Part shown: one piece after another, positions 31,884-45,000 of the stretch
Layout of the letters: every line of letters starts with the position of its first letter
Numbering within the stretch: position 1 is the stretch's first letter
Assembly (NCBI GenBank): GCA_034440635.1
Contig: JAOTON010000040.1
Coordinates: 806,001 to 870,000, forward strand
DNA length: 64,000 bases
Direction: 5' to 3'
From: Lepas anatifera
Lineage: Eukaryota; Arthropoda; Thecostraca; Lepadidae
The notes under the pieces: model-generated
What the model saw: the letters and a program-made list of their open reading frames with translations, nothing else
Told to the model about the DNA's origin: nothing
Databases searched by the model: none
Translations under genes and position numbers: made by a program

Positions 31884-33870
31884 ATAAGCTGTAACATTTT
31901 CTTTTCGTTTTTACTAAATTTCATTTTCACCACATTATGTGGGTGAATACGAATAACCTTGTTCGGCCACTCAGGAGCAGTCACGCCTCGGTCCCCTGGA
32001 TCTCGCGTTGGTGGCGCCGATACGTTCATTGCCCATTGTACCGACATCAGGCGTGCTGCAGTGCAGTATTGCAGTTGTACTGATGGGCTTGTCACTCATC
32101 TGGCTATATATACTGTGCCGCCCAACACTTGCCGCCTGTTGCCACACTGCACCGGCGAGCTCACTGGTAGTGTGTGCTGCGCCGACCAATGCCGCACCGC
32201 AGAGCGCGCACACACGAGCTGTCGGGTAATTTACACATCAGCAGCGTTTCTCGGGTCGGTTCCGACTTTTTTGGGGGCAAGCTGTAAGATTGGGCATCAG
32301 CACGAATAGCTGTTCCCTTTCTCCTGGACTCATCTTTTTTATTTTATAACGTCAAATCGAGTGTTGCTGCTCTGCCTCACTTGTCTTGTTGCTTGAGGCA
32401 TGCCTGGCTTCCTCTAAAAGATGTCAAAAATCGCGTTGAAGGATTCCTTTAGACCGGCGGGTCAATAACCTTTGGAGTGCTGCCCCCTCAGCGTCCTTGC
32501 CGTCACAGGCAAGAGGGGAACACGGTGATCTCGATTAGTTCCATTCAGCAATGTCGAAGCAGCCGCGGCTTCAACACCGCGATGAACGGGATATAAAGGC
32601 AACACTCCATCTGGTGTTCTGAAAAGATGGAAGTTGAGTCCAGAAGAAAGCAAGTTTTTCGTGCTGTAACCCTGCAATCATGGGCGTTGAAAGCGTGAGG
32701 GGGAGGCTAGAGGGGATGCGCCCCCTACTCACGAATCAGGGAGGGACGTCCCCTCAGTTTTAGCCTCTACTTTTTACATTTTTGCCCTGTTACCTGCTCG
32801 AATCCACATGAGTGTGTGAAAGTGCATCGTGGTTAGTGTTTCATATGCAGTCGAAATTCTCAGTATTTACCGCTTCCTGCCCCTGCCTGCAATCTTACCG
32901 CTTTCCGAAAAAATAGTCAGACCTGGTGCTGAGCATGCATGCTGCCACTACAGGCCGTGAGACGCGGCGTGAGAAGCTGAGTCTGGGCCAGGTGGCCAGC
33001 CGAAAAAATGGTATAAACCGAAATAGATTGTCGGTTTAGGTTCAGTCGCATGTGTCAGTCTCTGTAGACATTTCACAATTCACAGGGCAGCACATAGGGA
33101 GACCACCAGGAGAGGTCTGCCTCCAACCCTGTCCTATGACCTACGCTCATGTAGCAGCTTTGTCGATTACAAGCGTTTCCCACACGTGACGGGCAGCTCT
33201 GTCATTACTCAAAATGTCCCGTAAAATTCACAGGAGCTGCATGTAACGACACGAAGTTACAGTGAGGCGGTGTATCCTCTGTTTTATACACAGTGCAAAC
33301 ACAGTAGTATCACTCCGCTGATGCGAAGCATAACTTTTGTACTTCGATGTTTCTAAAATGGAAAGCTCAAAATATACAGAAGCTTCAATCATAAGTTCAC
33401 TTCGATAACATCAAGGGAAAGGTCAATGTGTGTTATGTACTCAACAGCGGGCCGCACGAAACTCCCACCCTCTACCACATTAAGATTGTATAATGAAAGC
33501 TTCATAAGCGTTAATCAGAACACGATGGGCTGAAGATTAAGATTATCCAATTTCGTCACCCCGAGGAGCATTGTTAACCCAAGGTCTTCGCCTGACTCCA
33601 TCGCGTTCATCGCCCGCTCTGGTAGTGTCTCACACGGTGAAAGGATCAGTCTAGCTCACCAATTTACATATTCAAAGTCGCATGGGGCTATTCGGCCACA
33701 ATCTGGGTTAAGTGCCAAGTAGGTCAGGTATTATACTGCATCGCAGCAAATGTGCTAGCGTCACGAGCGCGCTGCCAAGCCCCGACCAGTGCATTAACAT
33801 TGCTGAGCCCAGGCGAGCACGACCTGATAGTTCTTTAACCCGCCGTGCAATTACCTGGCCATGATTAATC
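31884..33870. other. No supportable gene
   Basis: GC-rich DNA at 31959-32309 is open on both strands without motifs. Around 32690-32765 a G-rich and C-rich pair (GGGGGAGGCTAG, GCGCCCCCTACTCACG) suggests element debris. The remainder is featureless to me. Confidence 0.4.
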
Positions 33871-34125
33871 ATGCAAATACAGCCGGTGAAATTGGCAGCC
33901 GATGGTGCATCTGCGCAGGGCGAGCGCCAGCCTTTTCACTTTGGGATAAAAACGGCCACAGTGCGCTGTGCAGCCGCTGGCGCTACGGGAGAGGCCAGCC
34001 AGGTGGTGTCATGCTTGTTGGAGGATGGTGCGTACTGGGATAGCGTTCTCACCGGCTTCTATGACGATACAGTGGGCCTGCGTGATGGAGTAACGGTTAT
34101 GAAATGTAGACCGCAGATGACGTGA
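33871..34125 (+). CDS. Hypothetical ORF, unrecognised
   Basis: An 84-codon ORF starts at an ATG and reads MQIQPVKLAADGASAQGERQ, then TATVRCAAAGATGEASQVVS and CLLEDGAYWDSVLTGFYDDT before VTVMKC. The hydropathy looks protein-like and could suit a small beta-rich fold, but I recognise no family. The opposite strand is partly open too (34009-34392). No intron signals are convincing. Could be an exon or a captured fragment. Confidence 0.28.
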   Translation: MQIQPVKLAADGASAQGERQPFHFGIKTATVRCAAAGATGEASQVVSCLLEDGAYWDSVLTGFYDDTVGLRDGVTVMKCRPQMT

Positions 34126-35545
34126 CCCGTGCGAGCATCCATCTTCGGAGCTCCCGCCAAAGCGGCTGCTGCGTCGGGGCCGTGATGGGCAGCGGACTCC
34201 CGGGGTGTTCACGAACGCGGCGTCGATGTAATTTATCGCTGATCTACGAAACCCTGCAAGCTGGTGCAAGTATGCGGGCCCAGAGATCTCGTGGCGATTA
34301 GCTCTTCCGGGCCACACTCGCTCCTGAGGATAATGATACTCTGCTAGACCCAACGCCGCGCGCGAATATATGAAACCAAAAAGGGAGCGCATTTATTACA
34401 AGCTTGTTACATTAGCGCCGCATAAAGAGGCATTAGTGTGGCAAACGGTACAGTAACGGGGAGATATTACCATGAGTGCGACGCACCGCCAGGGGTGGCT
34501 GGCTGGGTCAGGTGTGGGGAGAACGTTTGCGAAAATTGTTTGTTGGCGCCTAAGGCTGTGAGCCCCTGGAGCATGTTTGTATGATGTAATCAAATAAACA
34601 CCGGATGGTTTTCGAATAGAGTTTCTTATTTACCATGATGATGGAAACTCAGCATTATAAACGCTCCGGTAGGTTTGTACCTATCACACACCGCACAAAG
34701 AAGAGCTGGCAGAAGGGTGTGTAAAGCATTTCGTGTGAGTCATTCATGCGTGCCGTATAATTTCCCGTTATTTAATTATTTTACTGAATAATCGTGGGAC
34801 TCGGACACATCGGATCCTTTACCCATGGAATTCCATTAATACAACATAAGACCAGAGCCAGACTGGTGTTTCTGATCTAAACTCCAAAGTATTGTTCTAA
34901 TCTAGACTCGACCTGAACCCCAACCCTGCAGTCTAAGAGCTCTTTATACAATGGACAACCACCTGTGATTAAAAACAATTTCCACTCTGTCTTGTACTGA
35001 GTGGGAATACAACGAACCTGAACAATTTCAGCTCTGAAAGTTATATTGATTCCTTTAGCTCCGTCGTTTACTTTGCACCATTTAGGAGCCTGGATTGGTG
35101 AGTGCATCCTGTGAGATAAATGACAGGAGTCAGATACGATCAACGAAATCCTTCAAAGCTGATATTTAGCCGCAAAACCAGCAATTTTGTTTGTAAAAAA
35201 TGCATGGCTTGCTAGGCACCCCACCTAGTGTACCCAATTTCATGATGAGAAACAAGCTAATGGCTGGCTGCTCATTTCTGGTCACGATACCTAAGTTTCC
35301 TCAGCTTCCACAGCTACAAGGCTGCGGTCAAGCACCGATAAGTTAGTAAAGCAGCTTTAGCTACCTTATGAATCCTGGTCTGTTTGAATAAATAAAACAA
35401 TTTATATCTCCCATCTGCTAAACTATGGCATACGTGTTTGCAAGTGAGAAAACCAGTTGTACAGACGTCGCGTATTTCATGTGTAGCTCACACACAACAC
35501 CGAAAGCTTCTCACACAGTACCGCCTGCATAGGTGCTGAATTCAC
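34126..35545. other. No gene seen
   Basis: No domain motif, repeat or clear splice structure found. Confidence 0.4.
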
Positions 35546-35548
35546 GTG

Positions 35549-35635
35549 CAAATCTATCACGTAACAGCGGCAAATCTATCACGTAGCAGCGGCAAATCAT
35601 CACGTAGAGCGGCAAATCTATCACGTAGCAGCGGC
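35549..35635. repeat. 22-bp tandem repeat, 4 copies
   Basis: Units of CAAATCTATCACGTAGCAGCGG occur four times with one shorter, slightly diverged unit. Each contains ATCACGTA. The array leads directly into a GC-rich block. Confidence 0.85.
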
Positions 35636-35639
35636 AGTG

Positions 35640-36070
35640 TCACCGCGCTGTGCACTGTAGCACTGCAGCAGTCGCGCTGCAGCGTGTTGCGTGCAGCGGA
35701 GCTGGCGGCTGGCGAAAAGCAGTTTATCGGTAGGCGCCGGCCAACCGCCCGCGGCACCTCATTCATCCTGCAGGGGGCGGGGGAGGGAGGGGGTCGACCT
35801 GACCGGCATCACTCGCCCACGCCCCGGCGACCCGTCCGAACTGCGGTCAGTTTGCACAGAGTTTGTTAGTTTGTGGCGGCTCTAAAGCATGGGCCGTCGA
35901 CGGCGGCGACGTTAGTGGTGGGGTTGTGAGAACAGGCGGCGCTGGCGGCGGCGGCAGCGGCCACTCGATAAATTAGGGTGCTGACTAGGAAATGGGAGCC
36001 CGTCCGACCGGGTCAACGGTAATCGGCCCTGGTTTGCTGCTGATGGCGGCTCGGCGGCACGAAACCGGGA
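35640..36070. promoter_or_regulatory. GC/CpG-rich block, possible promoter region
   Basis: High CG dinucleotide density with GGCGGCGGCGGCAGCGGCC and AAGCATGGGCCGTCGACGG text, bordered by a CACGTA tandem array upstream and AT-rich DNA on both sides. This is the look of an arthropod promoter or first-exon region, but no TATA box, initiator or downstream ORF pins it down. Confidence 0.25.
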
Positions 36071-38090
36071 AAATTAGCGTGCCAGTTATGCCCATGTAGA
36101 GCTATAATTCTGTCAGTGTGAACGCCAAGTGTGCGGTATTTAGAATAAACGGCGGTTTATCAGCGTTAATTACAGTCGCCCCAATCATCAGAGCTAAATG
36201 AACAGCATTCACGGCGTCAGTTTTTCATTTATGCATGATTTGGCCGGTTTAAAACTCTGATGGCTACTTAATACGAAGACTATCTTAACGAGTTGTTAAA
36301 CACCTCGTAAACATGGTATGGATGATACCTGTTTGACATTTACTGCAAGTTAGATCGGTTCGAACTAAACCCGAGGCTTACAGAGTTGGCCAATTTATCT
36401 TTGGTAGTATTTAACCTCGCAACAATGTTTGGGCTCGGGTATTTGTTTGCCTTGGGTGCTCATCCCCACCCCTTCCCCTGACTATTTCGTGATAAAAGAC
36501 GGTATTTTTCAATATTAAGCCGATATATTTTCCCCATTTTAATTTGTTTCATTTTTGCTAAAAAACTGTTGATTCATGCTCATATTATCTATTATAGCTT
36601 CAGGGTTAAGTGAAAATGTTTCTGCAGGAAACTTGGTTTCGTTCAGTCCAACTACTACCATTCGTGGTCACGCGCCCCCAATGGAAGTAATATTTTGCAT
36701 TTGAAATCACTGCTTTATTCACATTTTAGCTCAAATATCCTTTTGCACCGTCTTCACCTTTCAAGTTGATACTTCTGAAGGGTTAACGTTGTCTAAACAG
36801 AAAGCGCACGCTACCGTTTTATGCCATTGGTGCCCACAGCTCATTTGCAGGCGGTTTAGGGAGGTGGTACCGATGACGTCTAATCGGTGTTAGTAAGCTA
36901 CCATTTTTCTGCGCATGTTAATCGCTCTCGCTTACGGCGGTTTCCTGCTTGCTGACAAACTGTAAACGGGTCTTAAGGGTAAATAACTAACAGCCGAGAC
37001 AGGAGGTGGGCGTGAGCGAAAGCTTACTGCTCAAAAGCCCGAGCACGAACCAACCTTAGCACGGAGTCGGAATCACAAGGGTTAGATTTTAAAGGCGTGG
37101 CTTTCTGTTGTCAAAGACAATAAGTTTTGCTGCCAACTCTCTTCAATTTTAGTTTGTGGCAACGCTTTAGGCTTATATAACTGATAGATGAGTGCTTTAA
37201 GAAATCGTTTAACACTTGTGCCTCTGACGGGGAGGTGCAACTTGGTTACGACCATTTAAATGCTCGAAAAGGGCAATTTGCCCGCTTGGATATGGATATC
37301 ATTAGTGTTTATTATGGGATCCAGTGCCTCACGCCTGTATATCGGAGACAATACAAGTCATTTAGTGTCCAATTAATACTAATTTCTATAAAATTCCTAG
37401 CAATGACCCTGTGAACTAATTTCATGCTTAAAAAGCGTTAGGAAGCTTCATTCAGCATACATTTACTTTTATAGAAAAATATATTGCTGGATAAAAATAG
37501 AAAGGCAGCTTTGTAGCATCATGTTCTATTCGTGTACTGCTCTTGCAACCGACAAGATGAATAGTACTTCTTCGGAATAAGTTGATACAATAATATTTCT
37601 TTGACAAATATGAGAAAGCAGATACTCAAATAAACATTGCAAATCAAAATTGTGCATATATAATACGTTTCAGAATAACTACCTCAGGTGGAAGGTTGAG
37701 TGCAAGGTTATGCTAAAGTCACAATATTTTATACAACAGCAAACCGTTTTAGATTGCTCGCATGCCCACCATCCGAGCATTGCATAAGCTAACTTTCTAG
37801 TTCTAGCACGACCCCGTTCACCAAGTCTAAAAGTGAGCATCTCTCATTAGCATAAGCCTTGAGCAAATGACACATTCTTCCTTGTCCCGGGATGCAAAGC
37901 AGCCGAACGAATGTGAAAGTGTAAGAGTTTAAATGCAATGCGAACACCTGGCGTTCCGTTGGGCTGAGGTGAAGGTTGGATTCCACCCGTCATTTGACAT
38001 GAGAATTGTTGGTTTCAGCGCAGTGTTAGACAGCTAAATACATACAGACATCATAACCAAGGCTGTGTCCAATGACACAGAAATCATTCG
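36071..38090. other. No gene seen
   Basis: Long AT-rich, low-repeat stretch. No supportable coding, RNA or repeat feature; possibly single-copy intergenic or intronic DNA. Confidence 0.45.
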
Positions 38091-38490
38091 TCGAGCAAAG
38101 GTTGCCCGCGGGCACCTGTGGACCTATCTCGTAAGCAGCTGATTGCCGGACAGAGGTCACGTGGTGCATGCCATCTCCCCGGCTGTTGCGACAATGGCGG
38201 CCTGTAATCCGCCGTGATACGAGAGTGTTCCGGGGTCAGGGGTCGAAGGTCAGGGTCAGAGCCCTCGCCTCCCACACCAGTGACGGGTGGACGACTGTCG
38301 CAGCCCGGTGTAAATCTCCCTTTTACGGCGACCGTAAACGATACGACGGCGACACTAAATGCTACGTCGGCTACAGCGGCGTCGCGGGGCGGCTCCCCGC
38401 GCCTCCGAACAATTGTCGCTGGCACTGTCGTGTGACCAAGTGCCGTATCGACCAATCAGGTAGCGGTTTTTATAGACATCCTTGTGGCTG
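38091..38490. other. GC-rich block open on both strands
   Basis: Both strands are open over about 300 bases. It contains GGTCAGGGGTCGAAGGTCAG and several CGACGGCG words. No family recognised; candidate regulatory or first-exon DNA. Confidence 0.28.
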
Positions 38491-39700
38491 AAATCTATCT
38501 GAAGGGTCTTATGTTGCCTTGGTGGGGACAGATGCCAGTACGGTTCGGGTTTTAGGCTTTTTGTCCCTCGATGTCTGTGCCTGGACTTCCTATCATCTGA
38601 TGATGAATATCTGGCAATTTTGACATTTAATGATCCAGACTTTCTCTGTCTACATTTTTATGCCTGCATGCCTGCCTGAGGATAACCCAGGCGCTACTAT
38701 CCTGGTCTTCTATTTCTATGCTGCAGAGGAAGGTCATTTTAAAAGGGCTGCCCAACAACAGTGGTTCACATTCATATCATTGAGCAAACATATTCATGGC
38801 GCCTCGTTAAAACTCGTCTTTCGACTGAAAGCTTTATTAAAAGTAGTGAAGTGAAAGCAGTGAACCAGTTAATCAACAAAAGTTGCGACGACCAAAATGT
38901 GAATCGATACTCGATAGAAACAATTTCACGGGTCCGAACAGTGAACCGTCATAATCTCTAAAGTGCCAAGTACTCTCTATCTGAAATCGTAACTTGAATT
39001 CCAACGTTTTATAAGTGGCAGCGCTTGAAAATTATGACAGCTTAGGCACGATTGGCTTAGAGGTTAGGACGTCGCCCAGGCTTTTTACCTGATATATGAG
39101 GTCCCCTATAGAGACAGGGGCAGATCCGGCAGGTTGCCTGGAGAACGGGGAAACCTCAAATCGATGAGCAAAAAAAGGTTCATCGATGGGTTGTGGAAAC
39201 GGTTATACAAACGGTATGAAACTGTATGTAGGTACAAAGCAAGATTCAAGAAGGATAGGTAGGTAGGTAAGTAAGTTGGGAAGGACAGGTACTCACGAGA
39301 GTTTTCCATTACAAGGATGGCTTCGGAACTTCCTTTTTTATTATGTACAATTTATCCGGGTACGATCGATTCGATAACGGATTTTTTTTAACTACAAATT
39401 TTCCAGTTGTAAATTTGGGACATGTATGTTAATATCTTAATTGAAGGTCGCACCACTCGCCGCTCCATTTATTCTAAAGTTGTTTACTGAGTATTTCCCC
39501 AAGTCTCTCCCGAAAAGAATAGTAGAACTAGTAACATTCGAGAGAAACTTGGGTACTCTAAAAGTTGGTATTAGTGGATTAAAGTTTTTCAGGGTTAAAT
39601 AAGAAACTCATAAAAAGAAAAAAATCGGTCAGTCAATGGCTATGAGAAAACTAGGCAGCGAGATGAAAAAGAATCACAAAAAAGAAGTACTTGATAGCTT
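38491..39700. other. No gene seen; TAGG microsatellite
   Basis: A short (TAGG)n run lies at about 39257-39275. Nothing else is supportable. Confidence 0.45.
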
Positions 39701-39723
39701 GATTTTTTACCTGAATCCATTTA

Positions 39724-41277
39724 CTATTGATTCCCCTCCTGGGATCGATATTGGTTCCTAAAATGTTTTCTGATAATTTTCTTTAATGTATATTTCTGCA
39801 ATGGAACATCATCAAGATTTGGAAAAATCGGACATATTATCTGGTTCCACGCTGTTGGAGCTGAACATGATATTGAAAATGATCTGTAGTTCGTTGTTGC
39901 TAAAGGAACATGAAAATGTTGTACTAGGCGAGTGTTTGCAGGACGATGATATTGAAAGAGTGATGAGATGGCAAATGGTAGTGATTGACTTAAAAATTTT
40001 GATAGAATTATAATTTTCTGTTCAGTAATAATATCATTGAGTTTTAACAAGTTCAGTTCAACAAAAAGTCCATTTGTTGCATGGTAAAAAGGTTTCTTCA
40101 TAATTATTCGAACTGCCCTTTTTGAAGTTTCATTAGCTTATCTAAATGCGTTTGATAATTGCTTCCCCATACAACTGCGCAGTAATTGAAGTATGGTAGC
40201 ACAAGAGTGTTATATAGACAGATAAGTTCTCGTGATTCTAAATAATATTTTGCTCTACTCATTACTCCCAGATTTCTACTGATCAGAGCTGCCATGTTGG
40301 CCACATGAGCATACCATTTCAAATTATCATCTACCAGGATACCTAAATACTTAGCCACTTTTTCTTTTCCTATTTCGACTCCATTCAGTTTTATTTTTAT
40401 GTCAGTAAAGTCGCTTTTAGAATAAATTTGGTAGTGTGATTTCTCGGCGTTAAGCGATAGACGGTTTGATTGAAACCACTGCGTCACTTTTGGTAGAAGA
40501 GTGTTTATTTTTTGTTGCAAAAGGTTTTGATTTTCCGCTGTTACTACAATGGCTGTATCGTCGGCAAAATGATAAAAGACGGCCTGTTCCGAAACATGAT
40601 ATAAATCATTCACATATAGAATAAACAAAAAGTGAGCCAAATATCGAGCCCTGTGGTACTCCCGTGGTGACTATTTTCCGATCTGAGAATATATCTTTTA
40701 AATTTAGTCAATTGACACCTATTTTTCAGGTATGAACACACAATGTCATAAAGTTTTCCACGAACTCCAAGAAAGTGTAATTTTTCTAAGAGTATTCTGA
40801 AACTAACAGTATCAAATGCTTTTTTTAGATCTAGAAAAATTCCACAAGAAATCTCACCTCTTTCTAAACATTCTGTAACAGCGTCATATAAATGGGCAAT
40901 TGGCATGTAGGAGCTATGTAGCTTACGAAATCCAAATTGTAATTTGTAAGGAATGTTGTTTGCGTCTAAATATTCAACTATGTATTGATGTAATATCTTC
41001 TCCAGAATTTTAGAGAAGATTGGAAGTAAATATATAGGTCGATAATTGTTGAACCTATCCTTGTCTCCAGATTTATGAATCGGAATAATCACCGCAATCT
41101 TTAGCAAATCTGGAAATATTCCAGTTGATAAGCAGAGATTAAAGAAGTGTGCCAAATTACTTAAACAACACTGGTATGTCGATTTTAAGATCCTAGAACT
41201 TATCCTATCTATTCCTCCTCCAACAGCATTTAAAGACTTTATTATATTTTCGATTTTTCTTTTATTATATTTGTGCC
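39724..41277 (-). pseudogene. LINE reverse transcriptase remnant, multiply frameshifted
   Basis: On the minus strand the frame enters without a start at about 41277 (IENIIKSLNAVGGGIDRISS), then shows VIIPIHKSGDKDRFNNYRPI, GIFLDLKKAFDTVSF and SYLKNRCQ. Near 40650 two close frameshifts interrupt VPQGSIFGSLF, then ILYVNDLYH and the catalytic FADDTAIVV follow. Thumb-region text includes NRLSLNAEKSHYQIY, KYLGILVDDNLKW and LVLPYFNYCAVVWG. After a further shift near 40101, a typical C-terminal segment runs to 39724 (FHVPLATTNYRSFSISCSAP). No endonuclease part is present. The style suits the CR1/L2-type LINEs and differs from the 4-6 kb LINE. Confidence 0.85.
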
Positions 41278-43529
41278 GAACAAAATCTTAGTTTGTAAAT
41301 ATTTAGTCTTCTGGAACGTTTTCTTATAACACAAGTGCTTGGTTTCATTTTCTGCCTTCAGCTGCCCCCCGCCCTGCTGTGCCGGTCCACTGTGAGGCTC
41401 TCGGGAGCACATCTGGGCGGCAGATGTGCGGACGGTGTGGGTATGGGGCCGCCATTTCTTTAGTCTAAAACCTTGTCTGTTTCTTTATATTTTTGGGTAG
41501 TGTTTCTACGAATCGTCGTTATTTGTTTATGGATTTATCTTTCCAATTGTTTACATTATTCTCAGGAATTTCGGTTTACGTGTTTGCTCTCTGTGAACTT
41601 GCCTTTTTGGTCTTAGAGCATGAGCTACGCACCATGTGGTGATGGTAGTCCTGCGTCGTCCACGCCTCATGACGGAGGCATGGACAGTGATCCGTGGACA
41701 GTGGGCGCGTGCGGATCACGGCCTCACGTCGTCCCAGCATCTGAGTGCTGGTCACTCCTGGGGATTTAGCATTGTGGCCAATCCCATCGTTAGCCTCGGT
41801 GGCTAACTCTGCTGTGCTGCTCCTAACTGTTTTGCTCTAACTCAAAAATAGATATCAAGCACTGAGTGAAGTTTCAGTGGTCCTCCGGGTTTGAACTTTG
41901 GCATAAAATTTGAGACTTTAAACTGGAACAATATTATATTATAATATTATTTTCTAGAATTTCATCCACCAGATTTGTTGCCATGACGCACGTCTTTCAT
42001 AAGGGTTTCTCAAATGAAATATCTTGCTAAAAATTGCCAAATTTTAATCCGTTCAATCACTGTCTAATTATATCAGATGGATGATGTGTTAGCAAAGCTC
42101 GTGGGACGTGAAAGAGCAGTGGGATTATAAAACGTAGCATTTCCGTCACTTATTACGTCATAGATCGGTTCTGAATAATCTGAATAGGTGCAAACTTGGT
42201 ATGCATGAAGCACCAATGCTGTGAGTTAATAAGTAAGGGTAAATTTAATCATCTCAAGCCAAACGGTTTGCGTGCAGGTGCTTAAGGAAGGGTTGAACAC
42301 ATTTTACCCACATGCTATAAATTAGAAACTGACCTGATCGTGATTAAATGTACAGCATATATTCGGGTTGATAAGAAACCAGACTGCATTGGTTACATTT
42401 AGTGTCCTACAATTCGTGCGGTCCGCTCTTCGATGTGCCAGAAACTACTGACTAGATCAAGCGGACCTTTGGCATGAGTCTTTGCACACAAAAAAATATT
42501 ACACCTACCAGCACTAGAAGCATACCTCACGCGCACATGCATATGCACCTTCAACAAGCAAAGAATAAATTTTAAGGAAAATCTAAGGATGTGCTACAAT
42601 GTCTCAAGCAGATGCAGCAGCGTAAATCTTCTTTTGAAGTGTTCTCATACAACTTGGCTATAAAATGGATGCCAGATCGAGTGGGCACGCGCGTTTAGCA
42701 TCAACATGAACATATTCATGGGGATCGGTTATATATAAAGCCCTATGGATTACATGATCTTAAATTTTTATTCTTTCCCATTGCTCCGTAAAGTTGGGTG
42801 GAGGTGACACAGAACCTTCAACACAGGGTGCAGTAAAACATGACACATTCCTTACCGTGTTGTTTTCAAGTATGATTTGATTCCATGATAGGTTATTAGG
42901 AAAAATATCTGCAAAATCTGGCTGCAATTTTTACGGTTCAAGCGGAGCGTGGATTTTTCAAACCATTGATGCGCAATAATGGGTATCAGTGAACCAAATC
43001 TGCGACCATATACCATCTACACGAGGAAAGAAGAGTGCCCATCTGTGTCGCATGTACCAATCCTGATGACAGTATAAGCAAAGCAGGGTCAACTTGTAGA
43101 TTCTGCATATTTTCAGCTACAAGTCCCAAATGACAAGAAGGGACACAAAACTACAAAATAATGGCGTCATCAAAGCTGCGGAGGATTTTTTTAATTTGCA
43201 CCAAGTCACTTTGAACCCAACTTAATAACACAAGCAAATAGATTGGAACACCCGAAAATCATCTCAAGTTTTATTTCATCGTCAGTTTGAGTCCTTTGCT
43301 TCCCGGCATTGCTCCCTAAAAAATGAAGTGTAACTTAGCTTCACTAGGAGGTGAAATAGTATCGAAGCTATGAGATATGCGCAGAATTCGACACAAAGCC
43401 CGTTTTTGGAACCTCCAAAACAGCTTCAACATTGGAAATGTCATGTAAAAAGTAACAATGCACATTCTTAACATGCGCATTGACGGGGGTCTGAGCCACC
43501 TTCGCTTTGACGGGGGTACCCGCCCCTAA
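41278..43529. other. No gene seen
   Basis: A 49-codon ORF at 41622-41771 (MSYAPCGDGSPASSTPHDGG) in a GC-richer block has no recognisable domain and might be 5' debris of an element. Just left of 43527 are two copies of TTGACGGGGGT. The rest is AT-rich and unannotated. Confidence 0.4.
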
Positions 43530-44075
43530 TGCCCGCTTCACACCGCCAACGTAGCGTACGAGCGGACGGGAGCGGAACGTAACGGGCGAAAAAATACAAT
43601 ACCTGAACTCTGACACTTTCCGTCCACCTCCACGCTCCGCTCCGCTCCCAGTGTGAAGCGGCAGTCGAAACACCGAACGTTCTGCTGCGTGTTGTTTACG
43701 TTTGCGGTTGCCAGATTTCAGGAGCGTAGCGGTGAAAAGATGGAAATATTCATCTTTTGAACGTACATGAGCGGAGCGTAATGAACGTTTGGTTTATTTG
43801 AAAAGTGTTTTTAAGTGATTTTGCGCTAATTGTGATTAATCTTTTTAGTGGAATTCCATCAATAAAGCAGGTAAGTTCGTACAATTCAAATTCAATGTTC
43901 TTGATACAAGATAAACAAAAACAGTGCTGCTTCTGACCTTGGTTCTGCTTTTCTGAGATGTAAGTAAACAAAAAGGAACTTTAATTTGGCCATCAATGGT
44001 TTAGAGGTGCATTTAAGAAAGGAATTGATTAGTAATGTAAAATTACTGACCAACTCGGGCAATCATAGACATAGG

Positions 44076-44577
44076 CATAGGCGGATCCAGGATTGCCGAT
44101 CGGGGAGGGCACCTTCCGGGGGGGGCGCCATCCGGACCAGGGGGCGCCACCATAGGCGGATCCAGGGGGCAAGGGGGGGCACGTGCCCGCCCCCGATCGA
44201 CCCTCGGCGCCCCCTGAAAGGTCGATGGCACCCCCCTGAAATGTCGCTTCCCACCCCCCCAGGATACGAAAGTCGGCGCCCACCGATAGGATTTGGCGCC
44301 TACCTGATAGGTTTTGCCGGTCATAAGTGGCACCCCCCTGGTCCGGATGGCGCCCCCGGAAAGGTGCCCCCTCCGATCGGCAATCCTGGATCCGCCTATG
44401 GGCGCCACTTATGACCGGCAAAACCTATCAGGTGGGCGCCAAATCCTGTCGGTGGGCGCCGACTTTCGTATCATGGGGGGGGTGGAAAGCGACATTTCAG
44501 GGGGCGCCATCGACCTTTCAGGGGGCGCCGAGGGTCGATCGGGGGCACGTGCCCCCTTCCCCCTGGATCCGCCTATG
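44076..44577 (+). mobile_element. hAT-like MITE, outer copy, left arm
   Basis: Termini CATAGGCGGATCCAGG and the inverse; exact 8-bp duplication GACATAGG at 44068-44075 and 44578-44585. Interrupted by an inner copy (44151-44400). The duplicated target itself ends in CATAGG, the terminus of an older copy that begins at 44580 (CATAGGCAGATCCAGG), so it landed at the edge of a relative. Confidence 0.92.
44151..44400 (-). mobile_element. hAT-like MITE, inner nested copy, left arm
   Basis: A 250-bp copy inserted in opposite orientation inside the outer MITE, with exact 8-bp duplication GGCGCCAC at 44143-44150 and 44401-44408. The target is one of the repeated GGCGCC blocks of the family. Confidence 0.93.
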
Positions 44578-44734
44578 GACATAGGCAGATCCAGGATTCC
44601 GAACCGGGGGAGGGGGTGTCAGGGGAGGGATCCCGTACCAGTGGCGGATACAAAGGGCCAAGGGGGCTCAAGCTCCCCCTGTAAAATTTCTGAGTGCCCA
44701 TAGAAACCTCAATATAAGGGGAAACATTTGGAGC

Positions 44735-45000
44735 CATAGGCGGATCCAGGATTGCCGATCGGGGGGACGCCACTTTTGACCGCCAAAACCTATCATGTGG
44801 GTGCAAAATCCTATCGGTGGGCGCCGATTTTCGCATCCTGGAAGGAGGGAGAGTATGAAGCGACATTTAAGTTGGGCACCATCGACCTTTCAGGGGGGGT
44901 GCGTGACCATTTCAGGGGACGCCGTGGGTCGGTCGGGGGAGGGGTAACGTATGTTTGAGGGGGCGCCATCAATACTTTCAGGGGACACAATTAGGGGTGA
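44735..45000 (+). mobile_element. hAT-like MITE relative, one-ended
   Basis: Begins CATAGGCGGATCCAGG at 44735 and continues with the family interior in a diverged form (GACCGCCAAAACCTATCATG). No right terminus is found before the arm ends. The mirrored copy lies at about 51800-52066. Confidence 0.65.

Noticed and set aside
33871..34392. Two overlapping ORFs as a divergent gene pair
   Set aside because: They overlap on opposite strands in the same GC-rich stretch; at most one can be real, and I kept only the plus frame at low confidence.
22000..40000. CRISPR array or prokaryotic operon
   Set aside because: No regularly spaced identical repeats with unique spacers were seen, and gene structure throughout the window is eukaryotic.
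44029..44703. Overlapping ORFs of about 60-140 codons on both strands
   Set aside because: All are read-through of the GC-rich hAT-like MITEs and change frame between copies; they are not proteins.
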